From assembly GCA_037389465.1 (NCBI GenBank), contig JAZARR010000250.1, positions 5,076,001 to 5,140,000 of the forward strand: 64,000 nt of DNA, written 5' to 3'. Of this stretch, positions 19,501 to 31,585 are shown piece by piece. The notes beneath the pieces were generated by a model. The model searched no databases, had not been told where the DNA came from, and saw nothing but the letters and a program-made list of their open reading frames with translations. The stretch's first letter is position 1; each line of letters begins with the position of its first letter. A program made the position numbers and the translations under genes. This stretch comes from Baylisascaris procyonis. Lineage: Eukaryota; Nematoda; Chromadorea; Rhabditida; Ascarididae.

Positions 19501-22500
19501 TATCCTTCCATGCAGCCTTGAATAATGACTGCGGGGTACATGCGATCTCTGCTCGTATATAGTAGACCCGTCTCTCTTCACAATAGCGAATTTCTGGATT
19601 ATCCCTGAAAGAAATTGTTAAAGGGCAGCTCGAAAGATCAGTAATAATGACAAATATGACTGCACTGATAAAGTGTGAAGAAAACGCATTAGATAATTTC
19701 TATCATAAACAATTTTAGATCAGTTCGATGCACTATTGAAGAATGTCATCCTTTGCGATTTTATCAAAACTTAAAAGTTTATTCTGTAGCTGTATGAATG
19801 TTTGAAAGTAAGTCCAAATGTTTGACGTGTTTCCAAGTGATAGTCTATAGTCGTTACATCAATGTTAGCTTCAATTTGCAGTTATATTTTGCAGTGGCGA
19901 CAGAGAGGGGATAGATGGGTGGAGGAGGGTGCAATGGTGCATGTGGTACAATTGGGAATTAAGGACACAAAAAGAGAATTCGCTCACATTCTTTCCTCAC
20001 AAACGATGTTGAATCCATGCGACCAAAGAAACAAAAAGTTAATTTACAAAATCAGTTGATTCAGGAACATAATAATAAGTCTTAGTCATATATATCTGCA
20101 ACACTTCCTTTTCTTTTAGCTTCCAGTTCTTACCTTTCCATCTACCCTCCTCTCTCCTTTACCCCTCCTCTTCGCCATGGACGCAGTTTATTAAACAAAA
20201 TTGGACTCAAATATATCAAACTTAACAAGTCAAGTCAACAGCCAAAATATTTTCCAACTTCCTAACGTAGTTCCTTTAGAAGGGTATAAACATATGTCCA
20301 TCTTCAGAAGAAGATACACAAGAACATTGATGCCTACCTGCAGACAAGCTTCCAGGAATCGACCTGACGTATTAGCTGCCTCGCCGTTTGCTCAGCTCGG
20401 TCGACTGCCTCGATGTATTCAGCTTTTGAGTAGACTTTACCATGTAAGAGATTCGACGATATTTTATCGTCTTCGTCATCGGAACCTTCATTTAAAACTA
20501 ATGACCATGTTCGGCATTACTGCCAATCATGTAAGAAAGAAGAGTTGAAGCATAAAAATCTTCCCGTAGGAAGAAACATGGCAAAGAACAGCAATAAACG
20601 TAAATTCACTTTAGTGAGCTGTATTTAACCACATAACTAGAATCAACTGACCCTACTTCTCACTAGGAAAGGCATCACTGAGTTGATTTACTATTACTAT
20701 TCAAGAGTTAAAGAACTGAGCAAGCCGAGAATTACGTTGATACAATTGAAGAAACGGGTTGAGATCATAAACTGCACTGTTGGTATAACCGTTAAGAAAC
20801 TGCTGTTTAGTTGCGCCGCCAATGAAAATGAAATATTATTATTAAAGATATAGACCGGCGACTGCATACTGTACAAACAACTTTTATGTAGTTCAGCTGG
20901 AGAGAAAGGATATAAAAAATAAGCAGTCAACGAACCAGAAGAATATTCCATTGCCGAACGGAACTCATCGTCGGTCTGCACATTGCGAACACGAACTGTG
21001 CTAACGGTTGGTGATTCGATCTGAGGTGCTACCACTTGACGACGTTCACGTGGTAAAACACGAAACGGCACCAACCATAACTCGAACCATGCAACCATAA
21101 ATGAGCTCAGAATCACCAAATATTGCGGTAAGCTGCCTTGATCCCTTGAGAAGAAAAATAACACCTATAAATATCTTTCACAACTAATCTCAAAACTATC
21201 ACTAATGACCGATTTGAATCGATTAAAAAACGATATCTAGTGAACAATTTCAGAATTATTTATAAAATATATAACAACAATGAATAATCCTAAAAAATTA
21301 TAAATGTGGAAGCAAAAAGGGAAATAAAGTTGCAAAATGAATTTGATAGAGACTCGATATTATCAACGAAATGATTAAAGAATATCATTGTCTTTTATTT
21401 ATCGCCCCAAACAGCCATAACTGCCTAGAGTCTGAGGAAATCAGTTCAAAGCTTTATTACGATAGACAACTAGAGACAGTAGTGGGCATTCTTTTGCTTT
21501 ACTTCATCACTTGCAAAGAGTTTCTTATAAGTTGAAAAGCAAATAATCACCTTGATAACGAGGAAAAGTGTGGTTATAATAGTGGTTGCGGCCACCGGTA
21601 TCCAATGATCAACCAATAAAACAGCATATGAGAAAACCAAAACAAGCATACGACAGACGGCAATTATCTGAAAACATTACTTCAACGGTACTTTGTAAAT
21701 TTTGGAAAAAACAGATAAAACAAAAAATAGTGATTTAAGTAAACTCCAAATATGGAAATAATGAATAATAGTCTTTAATTAGGCAACGAAAGATTTGCAA
21801 CCGGAACGAAATAAAACATAGATGCGACAAGCTGTTAGCCCCCTTAACAAGAGGTCATCGAATTGAAGCTTTAAAAAGCAAGCATTTGCGAATAAAAGAA
21901 TAGAAGGAGAGGGAAAAGAAAGAAATCAATGGATCCTACAAAAAGTATTAACCAACTCAGTCCACATTTTCCTCAAAATCTTCCGACTTTATCCGAAAAA
22001 ATCTGACTAACAATCAAGAATTACTTTTTTAGTTCAGTATATTTTTTGTTTCAATGTTTATGACTTTTAAATGTTGCGTTAATAATTAAAAATTCAGAAA
22101 CAACTATACTAAAATATGCAAATAAAAACTTCGCATTATTTTATTTTAATCAAGCAACTCGTACAGTTCCAAAGATTGGAAAAAACAACACTCTCGCCCC
22201 GCTCCCTTCCTCCTTTCCCTTCCAAAAAATAATCAGACGCTGCCGAAGCATCTCTCATCGTATCCCTCTTATTGGAAAATTGTGAGACTACTATACATAG
22301 AAAGAAATATTAACACAGCTGGCAAGAATTATCCAAACAGTGAATAATATTGACGTGTGCACAATAGATAAAAGAGCTGTTTTCAATGATTCAATAATGC
22401 AAAGTTCACTTCAATAAAACTGCAGGTTGTTCAAGATCAACTTTCTTGTTAAACTGTTTATCCACTGATGAAAGAACAAACATTTTTTCTCACTTTTCAT

Positions 22501-25500
22501 ACGTCTACATTCACACAAACCGATCAGCAACACAACAGAAAAGCGGCAAATAAAATTGTCAAATTGCAATGCTCAGAAAAATTCGACCACATTGTCCAAA
22601 TGATTTCAAAGTTTAAAAAAAACTTACAACAATATCAAAAAGTGAAATTTTCATAAACTGCGCTTCGAATATATCGATTTCACGCAAAAAAACAGTTGGC
22701 CAATCATTGCCTTTCGTCACCTGAAAAGAATATTCCACTCTCCAAACATTAACGCTAAAAATTTTGAGTATTCTTTCCGAATATGATCGAAAAATATTCA
22801 ACTAGATTAAAGAATATAAATCGATCATATTTATCCACCTAAGTATAGAGGTTCATTTTTGTCCTGTAGAACAGCTTGAAGCGAAAAAGTCTGACTTATA
22901 TAAACGCGGTAAAATCTCTACCAAAAACTCGGATCAAAGACCGCCTACAATGGTAATAACAGGGACAATAAACGGATTTCTGGATTCCATTATGCATTTC
23001 TCCATCAAAACCAACGACGAACATACCCGCATTGATTTCAAAAAACTTTCCGAGATTTGAGCCGATGATCGATAAACTTTCTCGTTCATTCATTACAGAA
23101 GAAACCTTCTATGAAAAAATTTTGAGCTATCAACGGCAACAGTGCTTCGTTATCCTTTCAATGTGCAGAGGAAAATAAATTTAAATAAGATAAAAATTTT
23201 CATTATATGTAATTAAAAAATGCTGAGAAAAAACTGATTTTCAAGTATTTACCGTACAAATAAGCCATAATAGCACGATGAGGCAAAAGTCGAACACAGA
23301 GACAATGAGAAAACGTCGGCGATCCTGTAAGATGCCTTTATTTGGAATTTTAAATATGCATAGTTGCATAGTCATCACAGATAGCAGTAGCGCGTTCTCA
23401 GCCAGAATAAAACTGACAACTTCTCACTAAACTAAATGAATCTTTTCAAAAACAATCGCGCAAGCCTTACGATTTTTATTGCACTAAATATGCAAATTTG
23501 CTTGACAGGTGGACGATTAAATCAGTGATCACTGGATGAATGCGTGGATTTTGATCATAGATTAGGTCAATAATAAAACAATTCGGGATGGAAATATCTA
23601 GAACATTAACAGACCACACATATAAACGTCCTGCAATCTACTGTTTGATAACCGCATCGTCCTATCTGATTGTATGAGTAGTGCGTATTCGCAGATCAAT
23701 TACTAGCATACTAATTTAGTAATCAGCAGACCAAATAATTCTCAATTACCATGCAAAGCACTCTTACCCGCTGGATATCGGTTCATTCAGCGACCGCTAA
23801 CTTAATCATACGACCAACAAACAAGGAAAAGATAAACCAATCGAGGAGCAGCTTACATCATTATTTGTGACGGATTCGCAAACTCTAACTGATATTCGAC
23901 GATAATCAAATTATTAACATCCAATAGGCTCGAAAAAAAGAGCATAAAAATAAGGTGCGGATGAAAAACGATGATATCACGATTAGGTGCAGAGTTGTTG
24001 ACATAGAACATTTCAATGAATTCATCAAAAACCTCAACTGCGCTCATATACCGCTAATGTTTATTTGAATAATCTAGAATATTTAAATAATCAGGAAGAT
24101 GTATTCGTTGTTTACAAAAAGCCACAAAATTTGCATATTCATACTAAACTGTACTTATAAATTACTGGAAATATTTCTTTAAAAGAATGAATATTGCAAG
24201 TGATGGCAACTGGTTAAATATATGTTTTTATAAAACGATCAAAAAATATCGCAAATTGACCAATAAATTTCAATAATATTTAAATGACGATAACAACAAA
24301 GGACATACATATACACATATAAATTAGTGTATAAACACTTATACACTAATTATACGTACACGTTGACATAAATTAGTAAACATATACAATACAAACAGTG
24401 AGTTAAACATGCTTGCATTCAAGATGAACTATGAAGACAGCATAACGAATCCTTAAATGGACAAGAACAATACAGAGAGAGAGACAGAAACATTCATAGA
24501 AAACGAGTGCGCAATCACGAAAAAATAAAACCCAATGAGCATTTCTAGCTATTGTTTCAAAATAAAAAAAAAAAAAAAACCTCATTGAATAATTTTAGAG
24601 CACTAATAAGTTTTTCGGTTTCATTAAGCAATTTGAAAAAAATGTTACTTGTAAGCACACCGCATGCACACATATAGTTACCTCGCCCATCGCTGTCCAC
24701 CTCTTCTTTCTATCGTAGCAAACAAATATGCTTTTCGTACGAGTTGTACTGCAAACAACGGCAAATAAATGGTAGCCGCAAGGATCCCTAAGCCGGAAGG
24801 ATTAAATGATAGCCGAACATATCGATATATAACTGAGCATGAGAAATAGTTTCTGAGGCTTCCCTTATACGATATAACATCTCTCAAAAGTCGGCAATTA
24901 TGAGTAGTGAATATGTCACCTAATGCGAATATGGCTAATATCTCTCAAAAAAGCCTCTGTGCTCCATTTAATACGGCTAAAAAATATTAAATAAACGTTT
25001 TCGTAGTGTGGCCACATCAGCGATAATGATTGAAAAGAATATTATTATTAAATAAGGAAATCGTCAGCAACTGATAGCGAGGATCCATTCACTATTAATA
25101 CATCTGCATTATGAGACATACACTGATTTGAACATACAAATGTCTACATATTTGCAATAGTGCGAGCACATCCGATGAGACATTACTACTACAATAATTA
25201 GATTCACGTTTTTTTTGTACAGGTAGAGATAATTGGCACATAGCCAAGCTTAAACGAAAGAATGTGTTGCACAGCATTCATAATACGGGGGAAGCAATAC
25301 ATCTGCATATTTTTTGAGAAAAATCGGGGAATTAAAATTAATGAAAAATAAATGTTGTTGCACCCCCTTCCCAGCCTTCCTCATCACGCAAACGATCAAT
25401 CATGGACGATTCTATTACACGGCGCAACTGTCCGATGACACACTATTAAAGACACGTAACAACATTTTTAAAGATTTGATCAACTTCAGCACAATTTCGC

Positions 25501-27593
25501 CAATTTGTTCCGCTTAATCAAGCCAAACAATAATAGTTTCAGCGATTTAGTATAAAGAACTACTAATATAATTTCACAGACAAGTAGTTGACAACAATCA
25601 CCAAAATAGTCCACGTATTACTCCACTCGGATTCGATGATGAGTGACTCCCTATTGGCGCTTTCTAGAAATTCATTTGCAAAGTTAACTCGAACTAAACC
25701 GGTCTGTCATTCATTACTTACGAAATATTAAACGATATTTTAGGATCGAAAGAATTCAATTAAACTTAGAGAAGGAGTCTGACTCCGGAGTTGGCCACTA
25801 CTGCTTCACAATTCCTTTAACACACCCGACAACAGTTCCAAATATTTTTTGCAGAATTTATCTTGAAACTGATAGATTCGTTCAACTGTTATCTATTTTG
25901 AAAGAAAATTAGCAAAGATTCTCCTCGCACTGTCAATGTGCATATTGCCTACAGGCAATCATAGAAAAAAAAGTCTATGACAATCACATAAAAGATACAA
26001 GTGTACTTTTTTATTCAAAAAAGTGGATTGTTTGATGCATTTATAATGACAATATTTGATGAGAGAACACCACGTGATGTTCAATAAAGCAATCAACAAA
26101 AATCTCTCGTTTAGCAGGTAGCAAACAATGCACAACGAAGAAAAACTTTTCCAAGCTTCACGCGTTATGCAAAATGTAACAGTCACTTTTGTTCTCTTTT
26201 CCGCTCACCGATTTATTCACCTAATCGATGACCAATAATGCAAAATTACAGCACCGATGCACCTCGGCAGAATTTAGCCTATGCCTAAATAAATGCTATT
26301 GGCCAGAAATAAAGCGATCGCTCAATTGTGTTCTACATTTCCACCTGCAAAGGAAAACTTTTAATAATGAACCCAAACTGTAGATGGTTCATCTGGGAAT
26401 TATTTTCGATATTTGATGTGTGATCACAACGCTGCGTTACAATGCTTGCTGCGTTCAATGAAAACGTATACCATTTCATTGGTGCATTTCTAAACGAGTA
26501 TAAATGGTATTATATGGTATACAACTACCGTACCCTCTCATTTATAAGCCATATAAACTCTTCCAAAAATATGTCCACTGCAGAAAGTTGTGAATGTAAA
26601 GTCTCCTTTAACGAAAATTTCGGCCTCGAACAGGTAAAGATGGAATCATTAAACTGGCGCCTTACACACTGAGTTCGGAAAGTTCTGGTCAAAATGATTC
26701 AGGGACGTGTTAACTGCAGGAAAAAATTGTAAAAACCGAAGAATTTTAACTAATTTTCCGCGAAGGTACGCCCCTCCTTTCACAGTCCCCAGTACACGTC
26801 TGCTATGAAACCTGCGAACATGGTACATCCTCCTCTCCTCCCCCCTCTCCCTCAATCCACAATTATTCGAACATATGTCCCTTTTGGGAAGCTGTGATAT
26901 AAGCCCAAGGGCTTATAGGTAAATAAGTACTGTACATACCGTATTTAACAAAGAATGGAGATGCAAATACCAAAATACGCGTACCTCAGTGCAATACTCA
27001 ATTCACATTGTTTGACATGACATTGCAGCGCTGTAAAGTAATTTACTCAATGTTCGCCATTTAGGACGCAGTAGCAGCAAAACGCAAACAATCTGTGCAG
27101 ACAGACAAGAAATTCCGTGATTCGCATCACAAAAGAGCCCACATAACATAACATGTTGCACTAAGGTGTAACTTTTAAAATCAACGGGCATTTGATGAGA
27201 CCTCTGATGCAAATTTTCAAAATAGGTCATGAATTTATTCTATAATAGAATAAGTAGGATTGATTTTTTTTAGCAGTCATCAAATTATGTTTACTTCTGA
27301 AGGTTAAATATTTGAATAAAGAGAAAAAACTTCGCAATGTTTATTTACATAATAAAAGCACATATTATAAGCAACAAATATCACATTTCTCAATACAAAA
27401 TAAAACAAAAGGATTTACAATAATCATATTCTCTAAACTTATTTAAACTAAAATATCTCAATAAACAGCAAAACAGCTAGCACACATCGAAACGTAAGGC
27501 TTCAATAATGCATATCAGCACATATGAAATGAGAGCACTTACTTTGCCCATACCAGTATCGGTCGTAAGTAGAGGATCGTCTATGCTGCTCAT
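16587..27593 (-). CDS. STARD3: STARD3/MLN64 late-endosomal sterol transfer protein
   Basis: Ten exons on the minus strand join in phase to 415 residues: 27543-27593, 23253-23324, 22628-22720, 21551-21667, 20936-21164, 20338-20485, 19466-19604, 18503-18582, 17519-17729, 16587-16694. Human STARD3 has 445. Residues about 20-145 form the four-helix MENTAL domain (RRRFLIVSVFDFCLIVLLWL; DHWIPVAATTIITTLFLVIK; SLPQYLVILSSFMVAWFELW then FRVLP). Residues 178-184 are an FFAT-like motif followed by an acidic run. The START domain fills about 200-415 (LWNKQVLEMR, ASRDFLDVRR, FEWILSSDVK, GDIPRRLIERTM). The start is MSSIDDPLLTTD. The family tethers late endosomes to the ER through VAP proteins and carries cholesterol between them. 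Exon 6 could begin 12 bases earlier (20497). Absence of START would have suggested STARD3NL, but START is complete. Confidence 0.93.
18979..19282 (+). other. Unexplained open stretch antisense inside a STARD3 intron
   Basis: After a TTTCAG-like site, about 100 codons stay open to a TAG, with a mixed composition that looks protein-like (VSVGEIAFFRPVGEIQ; AVEQLKFF). It lies in the STARD3 intron 18583-19465. I recognise no family. A near-perfect hairpin formed by ACCCGTTGGA and TCCAAACGGGT lies inside it at about 19138-19165. It could be a relic of an inserted element or a chance frame. Confidence 0.25.
24322..24351. repeat. 13-bp perfect inverted repeat, 4-base loop
   Basis: AATTAGTGTATAA (24322-24334), loop ACAC, then TTATACACTAATT (24339-24351). 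The arms are perfectly complementary. It lies in the 4.2-kb first intron of the STARD3 gene (23325-27542), a region otherwise without recognisable exons. Confidence 0.85.
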
Positions 27594-28209
27594 CGTGAAA
27601 TTTCTGTTATTTGTTAGCCAGCGGAGAATAATCTCTTCTCAACAACAACTTCCAATAGTATACTTCGAATAACGACTTCGTGTTAATTCGCTATGCAATT
27701 GCAATGCAAACCAAAATTTTGCATATCGAATTCACTGCAATATGAATTGTTGCATAAGTAAGATGGTCGAGTGCATACAATTTTTTCGCTAATAGACTTA
27801 TTATACACCGAATGACCGAATAATGGCTGCGTTTTAAAAACTGGGACTGGAAAACACCTAGTTTTGGAACCAAAACTATTGAAAAGTGAAGGAACAACTT
27901 ATTTATCAAAACTTCTACAAATGCTGACCTATCTCAACCGTTTCTACTTCGTTCCTGTTATTTTAATTTGTTGCATTTATAATTTATAAATATATGACAC
28001 GATCGGGAACAAACCCTCACACGATTGTGAGCAAATACCTACATAAATGATCTTTGAAAGTTGCATAAAGCAAGAGAATTTGCAAAGCTAATTAAAAGTT
28101 TATTAATACAAAGCATGCTGTATTTTAAAATTACCATCGAAACGTCTTTTTTGATAGGGTCACGCTGCCATTCCATTCTGTGCCTCTTTAAAAAAAATTC
28201 ACATCCCAT

Positions 28210-28570
28210 TTCACCTTGTCATATAACCATTGCATATGTTTTTGTTACCCATTCATCAATTTCCGACACAATGACGTCATTATCCAACTTTTCGGCGAAT
28301 GCACCGAAAAAACTAAATACCTTCACGCTTTGGGATCCTAAAAACTCATGATTGAAATCATTTTCGAAATGCCACGGTATTTCCTAACGACCATGGGAGT
28401 GAAATCATGTAAAGCGCTCTGATGACGTTAAACCCTTTCTCAACGCCCACGATAGCTTGCATGGCGTCCCACTCGCTTAACAATATTTCGACTGCAATTA
28501 TGGTTTTTGGTGGAAAATTCAGAAACTGGAATTCGGGAGCAACAAGTTCAGTGAGTCCAAGATACATCAT
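28210..28570 (-). pseudogene. Coding-like relic, family unknown
   Basis: Two neighbouring minus-strand stretches look protein-like but are in different frames with stops between: one with IIAVEILLSEWDAMQAI and GVEKGFNVIRALYMIS, and a lower-coordinate one with FGAFAEKLDNDVIVSEIDEW. They could be a degraded processed pseudogene or transposon fragment. I do not recognise the family. Confidence 0.25.
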
Positions 28571-28770
28571 TTTACGATCGGTATCCGTTTCACAAGACTA
28601 GCTCTTGGTGAATTTTGCTTGCAACTTCGAACAATTACATTGACCTATTATGAAATAAACATATACTAAATTTGTTTCGACTGTCACTCTTCAATGACGT
28701 AACGCAATCATCGTCACTACACAGTAGAGTGTAGAGGGTACAAGCAATAAACATTGGCTGCATAAAAAAC

Positions 28771-28843
28771 CCCCGATCGCTCAAGTGGTTAGAACATCTG
28801 CTTGGAAAGCGAAAGATCGAGAGTTCGGGTCACGCTTAGAGAC
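28771..28843 (+). repeat. tRNA-derived (SINE-like) sequence
   Basis: An A-box-like GCTCAAGTGGTTAGAAC is followed by an anticodon-arm-like TCTGCTTGGAAAGCGAAAG (loop TTGGAAA, GGA at the anticodon position) and a B-box-like GAGTTCGGGTCAC. The spacing suits a tRNA. The acceptor ends do not pair well and one anticodon-stem pair is mismatched, so it is more likely a SINE head or tRNA pseudogene than a working tRNA. Confidence 0.5.
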
Positions 28844-31564
28844 CATATTTTCATCCGTTAATCAAACGTCTGCTAGAAACAAAAATCAAGAACGCAGAAG
28901 TGAATCGAAGATTCGACAGAACACGGAAGTTAGCCAAACTATATTATATCAAGTTGCATGTCAATTTTTTGCTTCTTTTCTCACTTTATCTTCACTATTG
29001 CCAACACCTCCATCAATAAAAATTACCCTCTTAATGACAGCCAACAAGATTGAGCACATAACCATTTGACTCTTTGATAGATTTTTACCGTGAAAATTGA
29101 ATGATTCGAAACCGTACACTGACAAAATTTGAAGTGAATGCTGCATAATGCAGATATATGATAACTGCATTGATATAGGGCACTGAATAAGAATGCTCCC
29201 GGGGAAATAAAAATCAACTTTTATAGCAGCAGTGAGCTCTGAAAAGTGGCCGAAATGGCAAAATATTAGCAAGATGGGAGTGACCTGTAGTGACCATGGT
29301 GGCAAGTTCGAAGAAGCAAAGGATCGAGTAATAAAATGATCAATACGCATAGTAAATGACCAAAGCAATCCCTTCAAACAATTCCACAAGGGAAAAAAAG
29401 ACCGCCTACCTGCTATAATTCATGTTACTGTTTCATTTTCCCAACCGTTTCTGTGCTTATATACAAACTTGGGACGTCTCGAGACCAAATAGTGTAAACC
29501 AGAGCTATGTTGCATAAATGGTCACAAGACTGCACTGTTTTTCTCCACGTATATAAGCCTCACCATCATACTGTAATCCCACTTGTCAAAGCAGACACTA
29601 AACGCACCACATCAGAGGTTTTCATTTATCATACTACTTCGGAGAGGAACTTCAGCTTTGATTTGGAAGCAACAAGGTAAAAGCAGAGGAGATATAATTC
29701 GATGGTGCAAACTTTTGCAAAGAGAAACACCGACTAAGAGGTGAAAAGCGCTATCAAATGGCAACACTTATGACTGCATAAGTCACATTGTGCCTATAAA
29801 TGAACGCATAGTTAGTGACAGATTAAACGCGGTGAATCGTAGCCATTTGAATGCGCACACTTCGCGAGATTGATTGTTGATAGCACGCTATCATATGGTG
29901 ATAAGGAAACCACCACTGCACACCATAACCTACTCACCGAGTATAAAGGCAACTCTTTCAAGTGCTCTTCTTTAACATTCCGCGAATGATGACCATTTCT
30001 TTCGACCCTTCAGAAAAGATAGTAAAATAATTCCTCGTATTTCAACAATTGTTAGCCACCGATAATTTGCAAGAACTATGAAGATATGTTGACCTAAGAA
30101 AGGAAAGAAAGAAGGTGAAAGGAGTGGGAATAAAGGGTGATAAGCAGAGGAGGAGGAGGAAAGACCTTCATGAAAAGATCAAACGATTGCCTCAGAATGA
30201 ATATTAATGAGAATAAAAAGAAATAAAATAAATAAACATCTCCATGACTTTCATATTGCAAATACGCATAAATGCCAGAAAATTCGAAAAAAAAAGGCAA
30301 AAACAACATAAACTAAGTATACAATAATGCACATCATCGAGTAATACCCCTTACTTTATTTTAAAACTTCCAATGTTAAATCACAAAGAATCTAGCATTA
30401 CAAAATCGATATTTCTGCACAGTCTACAATTACCAATAAAGTGCCGCTTCATCAATAACCAAAAGAATTTATTGCTAAGATCGGAGTCATGCAGCTGCAC
30501 ACTAATTTCAACGGCGGAATTGTGGTATGAAACGCAATATGGTTGAAAATCTATGGAATGCATATCAGCAATTGTTTTCAAATAACCACAATGATAGAAA
30601 CACCTTTGTTAACGCATGTTGTTGGATCAATGAAATCACCTCAAAGATGGTAGCGACCCCTCCTCTCCCCATTATGGTAACGTATAGTGCATGTGAAGGC
30701 AACAAAAATCGATTGTTAGTGGAATAAGCTTTGGTGTAAATCGTAAATCGATGCAGTTCGTGATGGCAAAAGATAATTTATGAACTCTCCGTTTCGAGTT
30801 TTATTCCGTCAACGAAATGCCAATGCACTTTGATGGTTCTTTTTTGGAGAAGAAACTTCGACCATACATAATTCACAGATTGAAATGTTTGTTGATCATT
30901 GCCATCTCTTTCCAATCTTTCATGAACCTCATCAGAAACCACTTACACAAATTTAATTCACTGAAATTAACCAAACATGTCTCCCCAAATACTTCGCAAG
31001 TAAGGGAGGAATGGGGGAAAAGGAAGATGGCGGTGGCTGGGAAGGAGGAAGCAAGAACTGGACATGTGGAATTGTGGTCACCGTTATGCCAAGCAAATAG
31101 TATATAGCACATACATACGATAGTCAGGACTTGAGGAAGCGATGACCAAGCAAGAATTCTAACCTTGACCCTATTCGTAAGAGAAATTGATCAACTAACC
31201 ATTCAATCACGTGACCCACAATCGGGCAGAAAGGAAAAGATGTACATGTAAGAATACCTGTTTTTTTTTTCCGCTCAACTGTTGCACAGCACAACAATTT
31301 TTTGAAATTATCGACAGATGTTCTTTCTTCATCGCCATCCCCTCCAATCACAATGAAATTTGAATAAAATAACGAGCACTCTATGAACCTATTAATTTAT
31401 TCAAATTTTCTTATATTTTTATTGCAGCTTTTAAAAGTTACTACGTTTCGAATCTACACTGATAAACATACATGCGGTTAAGCAAACAAGCATCAAAAAT
31501 AAATAGTCGATGAATGCATCTATAAAACCAGAATAAAGAAAGGCGGATGAGAGACGGAGAAGGC

Positions 31565-31585
31565 GGGGAAGGGGAAGGGGAGGGG
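31565..31585 (+). repeat. Four-run G-quadruplex motif
   Basis: Four runs of GGGG are separated by AA, AA and A. This is the tightest G4 motif I see in the window, inside a longer purine tract in the STARD3-rsks-1 intergenic region. Weaker G-run tracts occur near 43.2, 50.83, 60.3 and 62.64 kb. Confidence 0.85.
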
